A stretch of 64,000 nucleotides of DNA from Flavobacterium sp. MFBS3-15. GTDB lineage: Bacteria > Bacteroidota > Bacteroidia > Flavobacteriales > Flavobacteriaceae. Below, in pieces: positions 18,328 to 26,730 of the stretch; within the stretch, counting starts at the first letter, position 1, and the number at the start of each line of letters is the position of its first letter. The stretch covers positions 1 through 64,000 of the forward strand of contig NZ_JAPCHV010000006.1 in NCBI RefSeq assembly GCF_026107645.2. The letters run 5' to 3'. Under the pieces are notes generated by a model. It was given only the letters and a program-made list of their open reading frames with translations, had not been told where the DNA came from and did not search any database. The position numbers were made by a program, and so were the translations under genes.

Positions 18328-18463
18328 CAGACCTCAACCCAACCCCTCTCCAAAGGAGAGGGGCAGCTACACTCAGATGTGCTTACTCAGTTCTGCTTGC
18401 ATATATAGTTATGTCGGCAAGAGTTCCCCTCTCCTTTGGAGAGGGATTAGGTGTGAGGTCATC
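18328..18463. repeat. MITE-like palindromic element (copy 2) between the GH53 genes
   Basis: The left end CAGACCTCAACCCAACCCC and right end GATTAGGTGTGAGGTC are inverted relatives, each next to a CCCCTCTCC-AAAGGAGAGG type palindrome. The interior has ACTCAGATGTGCTTACTCAG and ATATAGTTATGT, words shared with copy 1 and in part with the left inner edge of the leuS insert. The right end stops a few bases before the stop codon of the upstream GH53 gene (18469). Confidence 0.75.
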
Positions 18464-18468
18464 TATAC

Positions 18469-19557
18469 TTATTCTTTATAAAATGCCTCCATCGCCGGCA
18501 GCGCTTTGCCATCAAAATCCCACAGCGCCTGGTTTTCCCAGGTAGAGCCGTTAGGAGCCTCCGGGCCACGGAAGGCTGTCCATTCCGCACCCCAGTAGCA
18601 AAATCCGATGCCGCCATTTTTCCCCACACTGCGAATCGCCATCATGTAGCTTTTCTGCCCTTCGGCCGATGCGGGGTAGGCAGGTATCAGCTGGTCGTCC
18701 TGTCCTACTACGTTGTTGGTCCAGTCGCTCCAATCCAGGGTAAACGGATAGGCCGTTTCTGCAATTACTACCTTTTTGTTGTGCGCTGCTCCCAGTTGCT
18801 GCATTTTTATCTGCAGGTTGGCAATGCTCTTACCATGCCATATCGGGTAGTAGGAGAGCCCTATGTAGTCGTAATCCACATCGGCAACTTTATTAAAGAA
18901 CCAGTCGGCACTGTCAGCAATGCCCGCATAATGGATCATGATTTTCGTATCCGGCGCATTCTGGCGGATGGTTGCGCTGATGCCATTGACCAATTGCAGG
19001 TAACCGGCCTCATTTGAGGCGACATTTCCCAGCGGGTACATGAAACCGGTGTTGGTTTCATTGCCTATCTGGAAGATGTCGGGATCGATTTCAGCCAGTA
19101 TATTGGCTGTATACAGCATGGCCTGGTCGGTCAGCTGCTGCAGGTTCAGCCCTGCCCATTCAGCCGGGGTTTCCTGGTGGCCGGGGTCTGCCCAGGTATC
19201 GGAATAATGTACGGTAAGCCATACTTTCATGCCTGCAGCCTTTACCCTTTGGGCGAGCGTTTTCACCTCTGCCATACCCGAGTGCCCGTTTGCCGGATTT
19301 TTCCACAAGCGTATCCGGATGGTATTCACCCCCGCATTTTTCAGTGTTGCCAAAGCGTCTTCCGTTTGCCCGGCGGCATTTTTATAAGCATAGCCTTCTG
19401 CTTCAATTTCGGGAAGGGATGACATGTCGACCCCACGGATGAAACTGTCTTCCTCCGTAATTGGCCCGTCGTCACTGTTGCCGCTGTTGTCATCACTGCC
19501 GCAGGAAATCGTCAGTGAGAGCAGGCTTCCGAAAAGGACTATCCAAAATTTTTTCAT
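18469..19557 (-). CDS. GH53 endo-beta-1,4-galactanase, lipoprotein (second of two)
   Basis: 362 residues from the ATG at 19557, chosen because it starts a lipoprotein signal (MKKFWIVLFGSLLSLTISCG) and clears the galM stop by 10 bp; the longer frame to 19611 overlaps galM. A short Asp/Ser/Gly-rich linker precedes the GH53 barrel: FIRGVDMSSLPEIEAEG, NTIRIRLWKNP, VWLTVHYSDTWADPGHQ, acid/base Glu in FQIGNETNTG, IGLSYYPIW, nucleophile Glu in VVIAETAYPF, CYWGAEW. It is clearly paralogous but well diverged from the neighbouring GH53, so the two may differ in chain-length or branching preference. Confidence 0.93.
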   Translation of the reverse strand: MKKFWIVLFGSLLSLTISCGSDDNSGNSDDGPITEEDSFIRGVDMSSLPEIEAEGYAYKNAAGQTEDALATLKNAGVNTIRIRLWKNPANGHSGMAEVKTLAQRVKAAGMKVWLTVHYSDTWADPGHQETPAEWAGLNLQQLTDQAMLYTANILAEIDPDIFQIGNETNTGFMYPLGNVASNEAGYLQLVNGISATIRQNAPDTKIMIHYAGIADSADWFFNKVADVDYDYIGLSYYPIWHGKSIANLQIKMQQLGAAHNKKVVIAETAYPFTLDWSDWTNNVVGQDDQLIPAYPASAEGQKSYMMAIRSVGKNGGIGFCYWGAEWTAFRGPEAPNGSTWENQALWDFDGKALPAMEAFYKE

Positions 19558-19567
19558 AACTGTATAA

Positions 19568-20608
19568 TTATAGTTGTTCGAATTTAAAGCTTGTCTTTTG
19601 GTGGTATTCATCGCCCTTTTTCAGCAGGGTAGAGGGGAAGTGCGGATGGTTGGGCGCATCAGGATAATGCTGCGCCTCAAAGCAGATGCCGCTCAGCGGG
19701 TGGTAGTCAGCGCCCTCTTTGCCCTCAATCTGCCCGAAGCAGTTTCCTCCCACGTATATATGGACCGAAGGCTGGTTGGTGCAAACGGTCATTTTTAGTC
19801 CCGTCTTTTCGCTTGTAAGCGATGCAACAGGAACTGTGTTGTCTTGTATAATAAATGTTGTGTCTATGCTGGTTGGACAACTTTTAGGTGATGTAAAATC
19901 AAACGGGCAGTTGTCTACCTTTAATATCAACCCAGTAGGGATGCTGTCGGGCTTGGTTTCGAGCACTTTATTAGAGTTTATGAACAATTGTTGTTTTTCA
20001 ATCGTTTGCGTGTGCCCATCCAAATTAAAATAGCTGTGCTGGGTTAGATTAAGCACGGTGTCTTTAGTCGACGTTGCCCAGTACTGAACCACAAGTCTGT
20101 TGTCTTCGGTGATCGTATAGCTTATGTGTACGTTAAGCTCGCCGGGAAAGCCCTCTTCGCCGTCATGAGAAGTATGGCTGAGGGTAATGGCATTTGCAGA
20201 TACACTCTCCACCTGCCATACCTTCTGACCGAAACCTTCAAAGCCGCCGTGAAGCGTATGCTCACCATGGTTGGACGATGTATGGTATTTTTGGCCATCA
20301 ATGGTAAATTTCCCCTTCCTTATCCGTCCCGAATACCTCCCAATGATGGCGCCAAAATAGGGCGCGCTCGGCAGTTGATAGGAGTCGATATAGTCTTGTA
20401 ATGCATCAAAGCCCAATACCACATCCACCTTACCGCCTTTTGCAGGTATGCGGAGCGAGGTTATTGTTGCCCCGTAGCTGATGACCGTTGCTTCCATGCC
20501 GCGCTGATTGGCTATCGTATGGCAGGAAACTTCCGTGTCATCAGGCATTATACCAAATAACTTTGCATTTTCGGACACAACAAAATGAGAAATCTGATTT
20601 TTTTCCAT
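19568..20608 (-). CDS. galM: Aldose 1-epimerase (galactose mutarotase)
   Basis: 346 residues. Family motifs: GATITSLRIP, VVLGFDALQDYID, PYFGAIIGRYSGRI, HGGFEGFGQKVW (His of HGG), LTQHSYFNLDGH (catalytic-type His), and the C-terminal GICFEAQHYPDAPNHPHFPS with the catalytic Glu. No signal peptide. It interconverts alpha and beta anomers of galactose so that GalK gets the alpha form. It is the first gene of the minus-strand galactan operon and lies 106 bp from the divergent GntR-type regulator. Confidence 0.95.
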   Translation of the reverse strand: MEKNQISHFVVSENAKLFGIMPDDTEVSCHTIANQRGMEATVISYGATITSLRIPAKGGKVDVVLGFDALQDYIDSYQLPSAPYFGAIIGRYSGRIRKGKFTIDGQKYHTSSNHGEHTLHGGFEGFGQKVWQVESVSANAITLSHTSHDGEEGFPGELNVHISYTITEDNRLVVQYWATSTKDTVLNLTQHSYFNLDGHTQTIEKQQLFINSNKVLETKPDSIPTGLILKVDNCPFDFTSPKSCPTSIDTTFIIQDNTVPVASLTSEKTGLKMTVCTNQPSVHIYVGGNCFGQIEGKEGADYHPLSGICFEAQHYPDAPNHPHFPSTLLKKGDEYHQKTSFKFEQL

Positions 20609-20630
20609 GATTTTATTATCATATCATTAC

Positions 20631-20638
20631 CAAAAGTA
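20631..20638 (-). promoter_or_regulatory. -7 box of the galactan operon
   Basis: The minus strand reads TACTTTTG, matching TAnnTTTG, 22 bases upstream of the galM ATG. The phased TACCAGT repeats begin 21 bases further upstream, where an activator or repressor could act. Confidence 0.6.
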
Positions 20639-20659
20639 GAAGTTATAATGAAATGAACA

Positions 20660-20697
20660 TACCAGTACCTACCAGTTTTTGTATATTAGCTACCAGT
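20660..20697. promoter_or_regulatory. Three phased TACCAGT repeats, putative regulator operator
   Basis: TACCAGT occurs at 20660-20666, 20670-20676 and 20691-20697, all in the same orientation, with starts 10 and 21 bases apart, that is one and two helical turns. They lie in the 106-bp divergent region between galM and the GntR-type regulator, ending 17 bp before the regulator's start. They are the obvious candidate binding sites for that regulator, affecting both directions; this is inference from position and periodicity. Confidence 0.6.
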
Positions 20698-20714
20698 TAT
20701 AAATACAGATAGGT

Positions 20715-21713
20715 ATGAAGATAATTAACCTCAATCCCCGCAGCAGCCTGCCCAAGTACAAGCAGATCATTCTGTCTGTTGAAACTGCCATTGCCGAAAA
20801 AAGGATTAGCCGCGGCGACAGGCTGCCATCAGTAAATAAAGTGGCACTGGAGTTTTCCCTTTCGCGCGACACAGTGCTGCAGGCTTACGATGAGCTAAAG
20901 AAACGCGGCATCATCTACTCAAGGTTGGGCAAAGGCTACTATATAAAGAGTGTGGAGTTCAGCTTTGAGCAGCGCATTTTCCTGCTTTTCGATGAGTTCA
21001 ATACCTTTAAAGAAGACCTGTACAACTCGTTTATGGAAACTATGGCCAATAACGCCCAGATTGACATATTTTTCCATTACTTCAGCATCGAGGTTTTTAA
21101 AAAGCTGATTAACGAGAACAATGGCGATTATTCCAGGTATATCATTATGCCTACCACCTTAAAAGGTGCGGCAGCCATAATAAAATCGTTGCCGGTGAAC
21201 GATGTGTACATCCTGGACCAGGCCAATGCCGAACTTCCCGACTACCCGTCTGTACACCAGAATTTTGTGAAGGACATGTATAACGGGCTAATGTCTGCGA
21301 AAGACAGGCTGGCCGCCTATAAGCGGCTTATCCTCATCTTTCCGGCCTTCAAACAGCCCCCCGATATGGCCCGGGGGTTTGCTGATTTTTGCAGGGACCA
21401 TGCTTTTGACCATGAGATCATACCTGATTTTGAAGAAAGGACTATTGTTGAAGGCGATGTGTTTGTAATCCCTAACGACCGCCACCTGGTTGACGTTATC
21501 GAGCAGGCCAACCGCCAGGGGCTTGCAATGGGCAGTGATATTGGCATTATTTCCTACAATGATACGCCGCTGAAAAAAGTAGTTGGCAATGGCATTACGA
21601 CCATCTCAACCGACTTCAGGGCGATGGGGCGCATATTGGCCGAAATGGTGTTGCAGCAGCAAAAAATACAGGTGGAGAACAAAAGCCGCCTGATTTTAAG
21701 GGGGTCGCTGTAG
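20715..21713 (+). CDS. GntR-type regulator with sugar-binding (LacI-like) C-terminal domain
   Basis: 332 residues. The N-terminal winged helix (about 10-75: PKYKQIILSVETAIAEKRIS, GDRLPSVNKVALEFSLSRDTVLQAYDELKKRG) is the GntR signature. The remaining 250 residues resemble the periplasmic-binding-protein/LacI sensor fold (DIGIISYNDTPLKKVVGNGITTISTDFRAMG near the end). Such hybrids control sugar-utilisation loci in Bacteroidetes. It is divergent from the galactan operon and should respond to galactose or a related sugar; effector and sign of control are unknown. Confidence 0.88.
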   Translation: MKIINLNPRSSLPKYKQIILSVETAIAEKRISRGDRLPSVNKVALEFSLSRDTVLQAYDELKKRGIIYSRLGKGYYIKSVEFSFEQRIFLLFDEFNTFKEDLYNSFMETMANNAQIDIFFHYFSIEVFKKLINENNGDYSRYIIMPTTLKGAAAIIKSLPVNDVYILDQANAELPDYPSVHQNFVKDMYNGLMSAKDRLAAYKRLILIFPAFKQPPDMARGFADFCRDHAFDHEIIPDFEERTIVEGDVFVIPNDRHLVDVIEQANRQGLAMGSDIGIISYNDTPLKKVVGNGITTISTDFRAMGRILAEMVLQQQKIQVENKSRLILRGSL

Positions 21714-21724
21714 GATTTTTGGGA

Positions 21725-21751
21725 ATAAAAAAGGGAACTTTACAGTTCCCT
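21725..21751 (-). terminator. Intrinsic terminator of tyrS
   Basis: Stem AGGGAACT/AGTTCCCT (21732-21739, 21744-21751) followed on the minus strand by a run of six T. It also lies just after the stop of the convergent regulator gene. Confidence 0.8.
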
Positions 21752-21756
21752 CAAGG

Positions 21757-23055
21757 CTATTTTACAGTAATTACATAGTACTTTTTCTTCCCGTGCTGTA
21801 CCAGGATGTATTTTCCCAGGATGATGTCCTTTTCGGTCAGCAGGTAGCCTTCGTTAACTTTCTCCCTGTTAACCGAAATGGCATTGGCAGTAACCGCTTC
21901 CCTTGCCTTTCCGCGCGATGGGAATATGTTGGTAACATCGGCAAGTGCCAAAACGATATCAGTGCCTTCCTGCAATGCTGCGCTTGAAATCTCAGCGCCC
22001 ATGAATTCCCCGAAGATATCGGTAAAAAATTCCTCGCTTTCGTTCTCCAGGTCTTCACGGATGAAGTTCGAGAATGCAAAGACTGATTTCTTGGCCGCCT
22101 CCTCAAAGTCTTCCCTGGAGTGTACGAAGGCCGTAACTTCTTCGGCCAGTTTCTTTTGGAGCACTCTCAGGTGTGGCGCTGCTGAATGTTCGGCAATTAA
22201 CGCCTCAATGCCTTCTTTAGAAAGGAAAGTGAATATCTTAATATATTTCTCTGCATCGGCATCGCTGGTGTTAAGCCAAAACTGGTAGAACTTATATACC
22301 GATGTCTTGTCGGCATCCAGCCATACGTTGCCCCCTTCGGACTTCCCGAATTTTGAGCCGTCAGCTTTAGTAATAAGTGGGCAGGTCATGGCGTAGGCTT
22401 TGGCACCCTCGTCGTTCATGCGGCGTACCAGCTCGGTACCCGTAGTGATGTTGCCCCATTGGTCGCTTCCGCCCAGTTGCAGCAGGCAGTTGTATTCTTT
22501 ATGCAGGTGGTAAAAATCGTAGCCCTGTATCAATTGGTAGGTAAACTCGGTAAACGACATGCCTGAACCGGCCTCGCCCGTAAGGCGCTTTTTTACCGAA
22601 TCCTTCGCCATCATGTAGTTTACGGTAATGCGTTTGCCCACATCGCGTACAAACCCTATGAACGAGAATTCTTTCATCCAGTCGTAGTTGTTTACAAGCA
22701 CCGGAGCATTGGCGTCTGCCGAATTGAAATCCAGGAAACGTGACAGCACGCGCTTGATGCCAGCAACATTCTTTTCCAATGCCGCTTCGTCAAGCAGGTT
22801 GCGCTCGTCCGACTTGCCCGACGGGTCGCCGATCATGCCGGTAGCCCCTCCCACAAGGGCAATGGGCTTATGCCCGCATTTTTGCAGGTGTACCAAAATG
22901 ATTATAGGCACGAGGCTGCCGATGTGCAATGAATCGGAAGTGGGGTCAAAGCCGATATAGGCCGTTGTCATTTCCTTGTTCAGTTGCTCTTCGGTTCCCG
23001 GCATGATGTCGTGTACCATGCCCCTCCATCTCAGTTCTTCTACAAAATTTTTCAT
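21757..23055 (-). CDS. tyrS: Tyrosyl-tRNA synthetase
   Basis: 432 residues, normal length. Class I motifs: the HIGH-like HIGSLVPI (about 42-49) inside [11 protein letters not shown], the tyrosine-site [46 protein letters not shown], and the KMSKS-like [11 protein letters not shown] (about 235). A C-terminal S4 RNA-binding domain ([27 protein letters not shown]) is present. It charges tRNA-Tyr in the cytoplasm. A -7 box is visible upstream (23076-23083) and a terminator follows the stop. Confidence 0.97.
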   Translation of the reverse strand: MKNFVEELRWRGMVHDIMPGTEEQLNKEMTTAYIGFDPTSDSLHIGSLVPIIILVHLQKCGHKPIALVGGATGMIGDPSGKSDERNLLDEAALEKNVAGIKRVLSRFLDFNSADANAPVLVNNYDWMKEFSFIGFVRDVGKRITVNYMMAKDSVKKRLTGEAGSGMSFTEFTYQLIQGYDFYHLHKEYNCLLQLGGSDQWGNITTGTELVRRMNDEGAKAYAMTCPLITKADGSKFGKSEGGNVWLDADKTSVYKFYQFWLNTSDADAEKYIKIFTFLSKEGIEALIAEHSAAPHLRVLQKKLAEEVTAFVHSREDFEEAAKKSVFAFSNFIREDLENESEEFFTDIFGEFMGAEISSAALQEGTDIVLALADVTNIFPSRGKAREAVTANAISVNREKVNEGYLLTEKDIILGKYILVQHGKKKYYVITVK

Positions 23056-23075
23056 GTCTGCGTTTTAATAAGGTG

Positions 23076-23083
23076 CAAAAATA
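23076..23083 (-). promoter_or_regulatory. -7 box of tyrS
   Basis: The minus strand reads TATTTTTG (TAnnTTTG), 20 bases upstream of the ATG at 23055. Confidence 0.55.
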
Positions 23084-23135
23084 CAAACCTGTGTGAAAAA
23101 ACAGGAAGAAATACCTATAAATGCGCTGTAAAAAG

Positions 23136-23143
23136 TAAATTTG
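23136..23143 (+). promoter_or_regulatory. -7 box of the NAD-dependent epimerase gene
   Basis: TAAATTTG, a full TAnnTTTG match, five bases before the ATG at 23149, so the transcript would be nearly leaderless. No obvious -33 element. Confidence 0.5.
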
Positions 23144-23148
23144 CACTT

Positions 23149-24150
23149 ATGATATTAGTAACCGGCGGTACAGGATTGGTTGGCGCGCATTTGCTCCTGA
23201 AACTTACAGGCAATGGCATGCAGGTACGTGCATTGTACCGCAGTACTGCCTCTGTCACAAAAACCAAAAACCTTTTTACCCATTATGGGAAGCAGGAACA
23301 GTTTGAGGCCATCGAATGGGTTACCGGTGATGTGCTTGACATCCCCTCGCTTGAAGATGCCTTTCCAGGCATTGACTATGTATACCATTGTGCCGCGTAT
23401 ATTTCTTTCGACCCGCGCGATGAGGAACAAATACGCAAGACCAATATTGAGGGCACAGCCAACATGGTGAACCTTTCACTGGCGTATGGCGTTAAAAAAT
23501 TCTGCCATGTCAGCTCAATAGCCGCTTTAGGCGATACCAAAGAGGATGGCGACACGATTACCGAGGAAACCGAGTGGAACCCGGAAGTGCGGCACGGCGA
23601 TTATGCCCTGGCCAAGTATGGCGCCGAAATGGAAGTGTGGCGCGCCTGGCAGGAAGGGCTTAAAGTGGTAATAGTAAATCCGGGGCTTATATTTGGCTAT
23701 GGGTTTTGGGAGCAGGGCAGCGGCGCTATTTTTCGTGCGGTGGCAAGAGGGCAGTATTTTTACACCCATGGCACCTGCGGTATGATTGCCGTAGAAGATG
23801 TGGTAACGATCATGATTGCCCTGATGGCTTCCGATATATCAGGAGAGCGCTATACTTTGGTTGGTGAAAACCTGCCGTACAGGCAATTGCTGAATGCCAT
23901 CGCTGACGGCATGCATAAAAAACGCCCATCGATCGAAGCTACTAAATTGATGGCATCCATAGGATGGCGGATGGACTGGCTGCTGTCAAAACTGCTGATG
24001 CGCAAGCGGATGCTGACGCGTGGCATGGTGCGGTCTTCGTACGCGACGGATAAGTATTCCAATGAAAAGATTTTGGCGCAAACAGGCTATGCGTTTACTC
24101 CGCTGCTACCTTACGTGGCCGAACTTTCCCGGAACTATCCGAAGCTTTAA
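23149..24150 (+). CDS. NAD(P)-dependent epimerase/dehydratase (extended SDR)
   Basis: 333 residues from the ATG at 23149; a longer frame starting at 22984 overlaps tyrS and lacks homology-like sequence. The extended SDR pattern is clear: ILVTGGTGLVGAHLL (nucleotide-binding GxxGxxG, residues 2-16), YHCAAYISFD, HVSSIAALGD, and a YALAKYGAE segment giving the Tyr-x-x-x-Lys pair. It resembles dihydroflavonol-reductase-like epimerases. Substrate is unknown. Its last 56 bp overlap the convergent DUF4296 gene. Confidence 0.88.
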   Translation: MILVTGGTGLVGAHLLLKLTGNGMQVRALYRSTASVTKTKNLFTHYGKQEQFEAIEWVTGDVLDIPSLEDAFPGIDYVYHCAAYISFDPRDEEQIRKTNIEGTANMVNLSLAYGVKKFCHVSSIAALGDTKEDGDTITEETEWNPEVRHGDYALAKYGAEMEVWRAWQEGLKVVIVNPGLIFGYGFWEQGSGAIFRAVARGQYFYTHGTCGMIAVEDVVTIMIALMASDISGERYTLVGENLPYRQLLNAIADGMHKKRPSIEATKLMASIGWRMDWLLSKLLMRKRMLTRGMVRSSYATDKYSNEKILAQTGYAFTPLLPYVAELSRNYPKL

Positions 24151-24556
24151 CCGTTCTGGTACGCGGCCTGATCTTTGGGCCGGATGAAGTATCCCCGCCG
24201 GATGGCTTTACATCTTCTTTTTTAGTGAGGCCGTATTTAACCTTATCCTTAGCAATCTTTGCAGCTACTTTTTTTTGCATGTCTTCGTATTTCTCCATGT
24301 CTGAAGCATAGTACTCATGGCTCTGCGCAAAGGTCAGGCTGTCGGTTTTGTATTTTGTAAAGATATAGTGCTTCGCCTCCACTTTATTAGTGTCCAGCGC
24401 CTGCGGCATGAAAGAATTGATAGCCTGCAATACCGAGATGTCATACAGCATGTCTACCATTTTATCTTCGGATAAAAGGTTTTTAGGTTTCTCCACAGTC
24501 TCTTCGCCGCAGGAAAACAGCAGTAGTGATACCAGTATGAAGGCCAGTTTTTTCAT
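24095..24556 (-). CDS. DUF4296 lipoprotein
   Basis: 153 residues from the ATG at 24556, directly after the pyrC stop. Lipoprotein signal MKKLAFILVSLLLFSCGEE with the lipobox Cys. The body (LLSEDKMVDMLYDISVLQAIN, YIFTKYKTDSLTFAQSHEYYASD, YEDMQKKVAAKI) matches DUF4296, a Bacteroidetes family of unknown function that commonly follows pyrC and the polyprenol glycosyltransferase. The basic, Arg/Pro-rich C-terminal tail is disordered-looking. The stop overlaps the end of the convergent epimerase gene by 56 bp. Confidence 0.88.
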   Translation of the reverse strand: MKKLAFILVSLLLFSCGEETVEKPKNLLSEDKMVDMLYDISVLQAINSFMPQALDTNKVEAKHYIFTKYKTDSLTFAQSHEYYASDMEKYEDMQKKVAAKIAKDKVKYGLTKKEDVKPSGGDTSSGPKIRPRTRTVKASDSSGKVRPRKVAAE

Positions 24557-24557
24557 G

Positions 24558-25895
24558 TTATCTGTCAAACAAAAGCCTTTCGCCGCAGCGCAGGTCTTTT
24601 ACCTTAAAGTTAGTGTATACAAGGTTACCGTTTACAAAGGTATGGGTTATCCTGGATTTAAAGTTAACCCCTTCAAACGGCGACCATCCGCATTTGTACA
24701 AAATGTTCTCCTTTTTTACATTCCAGGGCAAGCCCGGGTTTACGATAACCAGGTCGGCATAATAGCCTTCTTTAATGAAGCCGCGCTTTTCGATGCGGAA
24801 AAGCTTTGCGGGATTGTGGGCCATCTTTTCCACGATCTTCTCTACCGAGATTTTTTTCTGGTGGTAGGCCTCAAACATCGCCACAACGGCGTGCTGCACC
24901 AGCGGCCCTCCCGAAGGCGAGCTTGTATAAGGGTTTTTCTTTTCTTCCAGTGTATGCGGTGCGTGGTCGGTGGCCACAACGTCTATCCTGTCATCCAGCA
25001 GGGCATCCCAAAGCGCCTGGCGGTCTTCGGCGGTCTTCACGGCCGGGTTCCATTTTATCAATGCGCCTTTAGTGTCATAATCGGCATCGCTGAACCATAG
25101 GTGATGGATGCATACTTCAGCCGTTATTTTTTTCTCCTCAAGGGGAATCTTATTGGTAAACAGTTCTGTTTCCTTTGCTGTGGAAACATGGAACACATGC
25201 AGCCTTGCGCCTGTTTTTTTAGCCAGCTCTATTGCCCTTGACGAGGAGATGTAGCAAGCCCCGGCACTGCGTATAAGAGGGTGGAACTTTACAGGGATGT
25301 CATCGCCGTATTCTTCTTTATATTTGGCAAGGTTCTCACGGATAGTGGCCTCGTCCTCGCAATGCGCCGCGATAAGCATCTTTGTGCTGCTGAATATCTT
25401 TTCCAGCACCGCCTCATCATCTACAAGCATATTGCCTGTAGAGGAACCCAGGAATAATTTGATGCCCGGTACATTTTTAGGATTGGTCTTCAGGATCTCC
25501 TCCAGGTTGTCGTTGGTACCGCCCATCATGAAGCCATAGTTGGCGTACGACGTTTCGGCAGCAATCCTGTACTTGTCTTCCAGCAGCTCCTGCGTTACGG
25601 CATTGGGCACTGTGTTGGGCTGTTCGATGAACGAGGTAATCCCGCCCGCCACGGCAGCGCGCGATTCGCTTTCAATATTGCCTTTGTGTGTAAGGCCGGG
25701 CTCACGGAAGTGCACCTGGTCGTCAATGGCACCCGGTATAAGGAAGTTCCCTTCGGCGTCAATCACCTTCACATCCGGCTTCGCACTGATGCTTTCGGCA
25801 ATTTCTTTTATAAAGCTGTCTTCAATCAAAAGGTCACCTTCAAAAATGGTCCCTTCATTTACAATTTTGGCATTCTTTATTAAAATCCTGTTCAT
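24558..25895 (-). CDS. pyrC: Dihydroorotase
   Basis: 445 residues, type I dihydroorotase length. Amidohydrolase features: the N-terminal GAIDDQVHFREPGLTHKG, GIKLFLGSSTGN with the lysine expected to be carboxylated, IAAHCEDE, RLHVFHVSTAKE and the catalytic-Asp motif VVATDHAPHTLEEK. The first His of the usual metal-binding HxH is Gln60 (QVH), a variant I associate with Bacteroidetes enzymes. It closes carbamoyl-aspartate to dihydroorotate in pyrimidine synthesis. It lies 7 bp after the glycosyltransferase and one base before the DUF4296 start. Confidence 0.93.
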   Translation of the reverse strand: MNRILIKNAKIVNEGTIFEGDLLIEDSFIKEIAESISAKPDVKVIDAEGNFLIPGAIDDQVHFREPGLTHKGNIESESRAAVAGGITSFIEQPNTVPNAVTQELLEDKYRIAAETSYANYGFMMGGTNDNLEEILKTNPKNVPGIKLFLGSSTGNMLVDDEAVLEKIFSSTKMLIAAHCEDEATIRENLAKYKEEYGDDIPVKFHPLIRSAGACYISSSRAIELAKKTGARLHVFHVSTAKETELFTNKIPLEEKKITAEVCIHHLWFSDADYDTKGALIKWNPAVKTAEDRQALWDALLDDRIDVVATDHAPHTLEEKKNPYTSSPSGGPLVQHAVVAMFEAYHQKKISVEKIVEKMAHNPAKLFRIEKRGFIKEGYYADLVIVNPGLPWNVKKENILYKCGWSPFEGVNFKSRITHTFVNGNLVYTNFKVKDLRCGERLLFDR

Positions 25896-25902
25896 TTATC
25901 TC

Positions 25903-26625
25903 TTATAGTCGATTAAGCATTTTTTTCATTCGCAGCGTTATCACCCCAAAAATCGCCTCTTTAAAGATGGCCCCACTCATTTTGGATTCGCCTTTGGTAC
26001 GGTCGGTAAATATGATCGGCACCTCCACGATGTTGAAGCCGTTGGCATACGCGCGATACTTCATCTCGATCTGGAATGCATAGCCCACAAATTTGATCCT
26101 GTCGAGGTTTACGCTTTCCAGCACCTTGCGTTTGTAGCATACAAAGCCCGCTGTAGTGTCGCGTATCGTCATGCCGGTAATGGCACGCACATACGATGAA
26201 GCATAATAAGACATCAGTACACGGCTCAACGGCCAGTTTACCACATTAACGCCTGTTACATAACGCGACCCGATGGACATGTCGGCACCTTTTTTGCAGG
26301 CTGCATACAGCTTCTCCAGGTCGTTCGGGTTATGGGAAAAATCGGCATCCATTTCAAAAATGTACTCGTATTTCCGGGCGATCGACCACTTAAACCCATG
26401 CACGTAGGCAGTGCCAAGCCCTGATTTTATGGCCCTTACCTCCAAAAAGAGCTTTCCGTCGTATTCCTGTTGCAGTTCTCTCACCTTTTGGGCGGTTCCG
26501 TCAGGCGAATTATCATCTACGATCAGTACATCAAAAGGGGTATCAAGTGAGAATACCGCCCTGATAATGGCCTCAATATTTTCAATCTCGTTATAAGTTG
26601 GGATTATAACAATGCCGTCGTTCAT
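25903..26625 (-). CDS. Polyprenol monophosphomannose synthase-like GT2 glycosyltransferase
   Basis: 240 residues from the ATG at 26625, chosen because the GT-A domain begins at once (MNDGIVIIPTYNEIENI) and a -7 box lies just upstream. GT2 motifs: VLIVDDNSPDGTA, the DxD-type EMDADFSHNP, SIGSRYVTG, and TIRDTTAGFVCYKRKVLE, which is typical of dolichol/polyprenol-phosphate mannose synthases. No C-terminal transmembrane domain, so it is the soluble DPM1 type. It probably transfers a hexose from a nucleotide sugar to polyprenyl phosphate for glycan assembly. Confidence 0.9.
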   Translation of the reverse strand: MNDGIVIIPTYNEIENIEAIIRAVFSLDTPFDVLIVDDNSPDGTAQKVRELQQEYDGKLFLEVRAIKSGLGTAYVHGFKWSIARKYEYIFEMDADFSHNPNDLEKLYAACKKGADMSIGSRYVTGVNVVNWPLSRVLMSYYASSYVRAITGMTIRDTTAGFVCYKRKVLESVNLDRIKFVGYAFQIEMKYRAYANGFNIVEVPIIFTDRTKGESKMSGAIFKEAIFGVITLRMKKMLNRL

Positions 26626-26646
26626 GTGACCCGCTGAATTTTTGTG

Positions 26647-26654
26647 CAAAAATA
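26647..26654 (-). promoter_or_regulatory. -7 box of the glycosyltransferase-pyrC-DUF4296 operon
   Basis: The minus strand reads TATTTTTG, 21 bases before the ATG at 26625. This location supports the shorter start for the glycosyltransferase. Confidence 0.55.
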
Positions 26655-26717
26655 ACGTATTTCTAACGCCGAAAAGCATAATTAAAGTATAATTAAATAA
26701 GCGATTGCAAAAAATAG

Positions 26718-26725
26718 TAATTTTG
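26718..26725 (+). promoter_or_regulatory. -7 box of the DUF4271-hemD pair
   Basis: TAATTTTG matches TAnnTTTG, five bases before the ATG at 26731. Confidence 0.5.
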
Positions 26726-26730
26726 CACCC

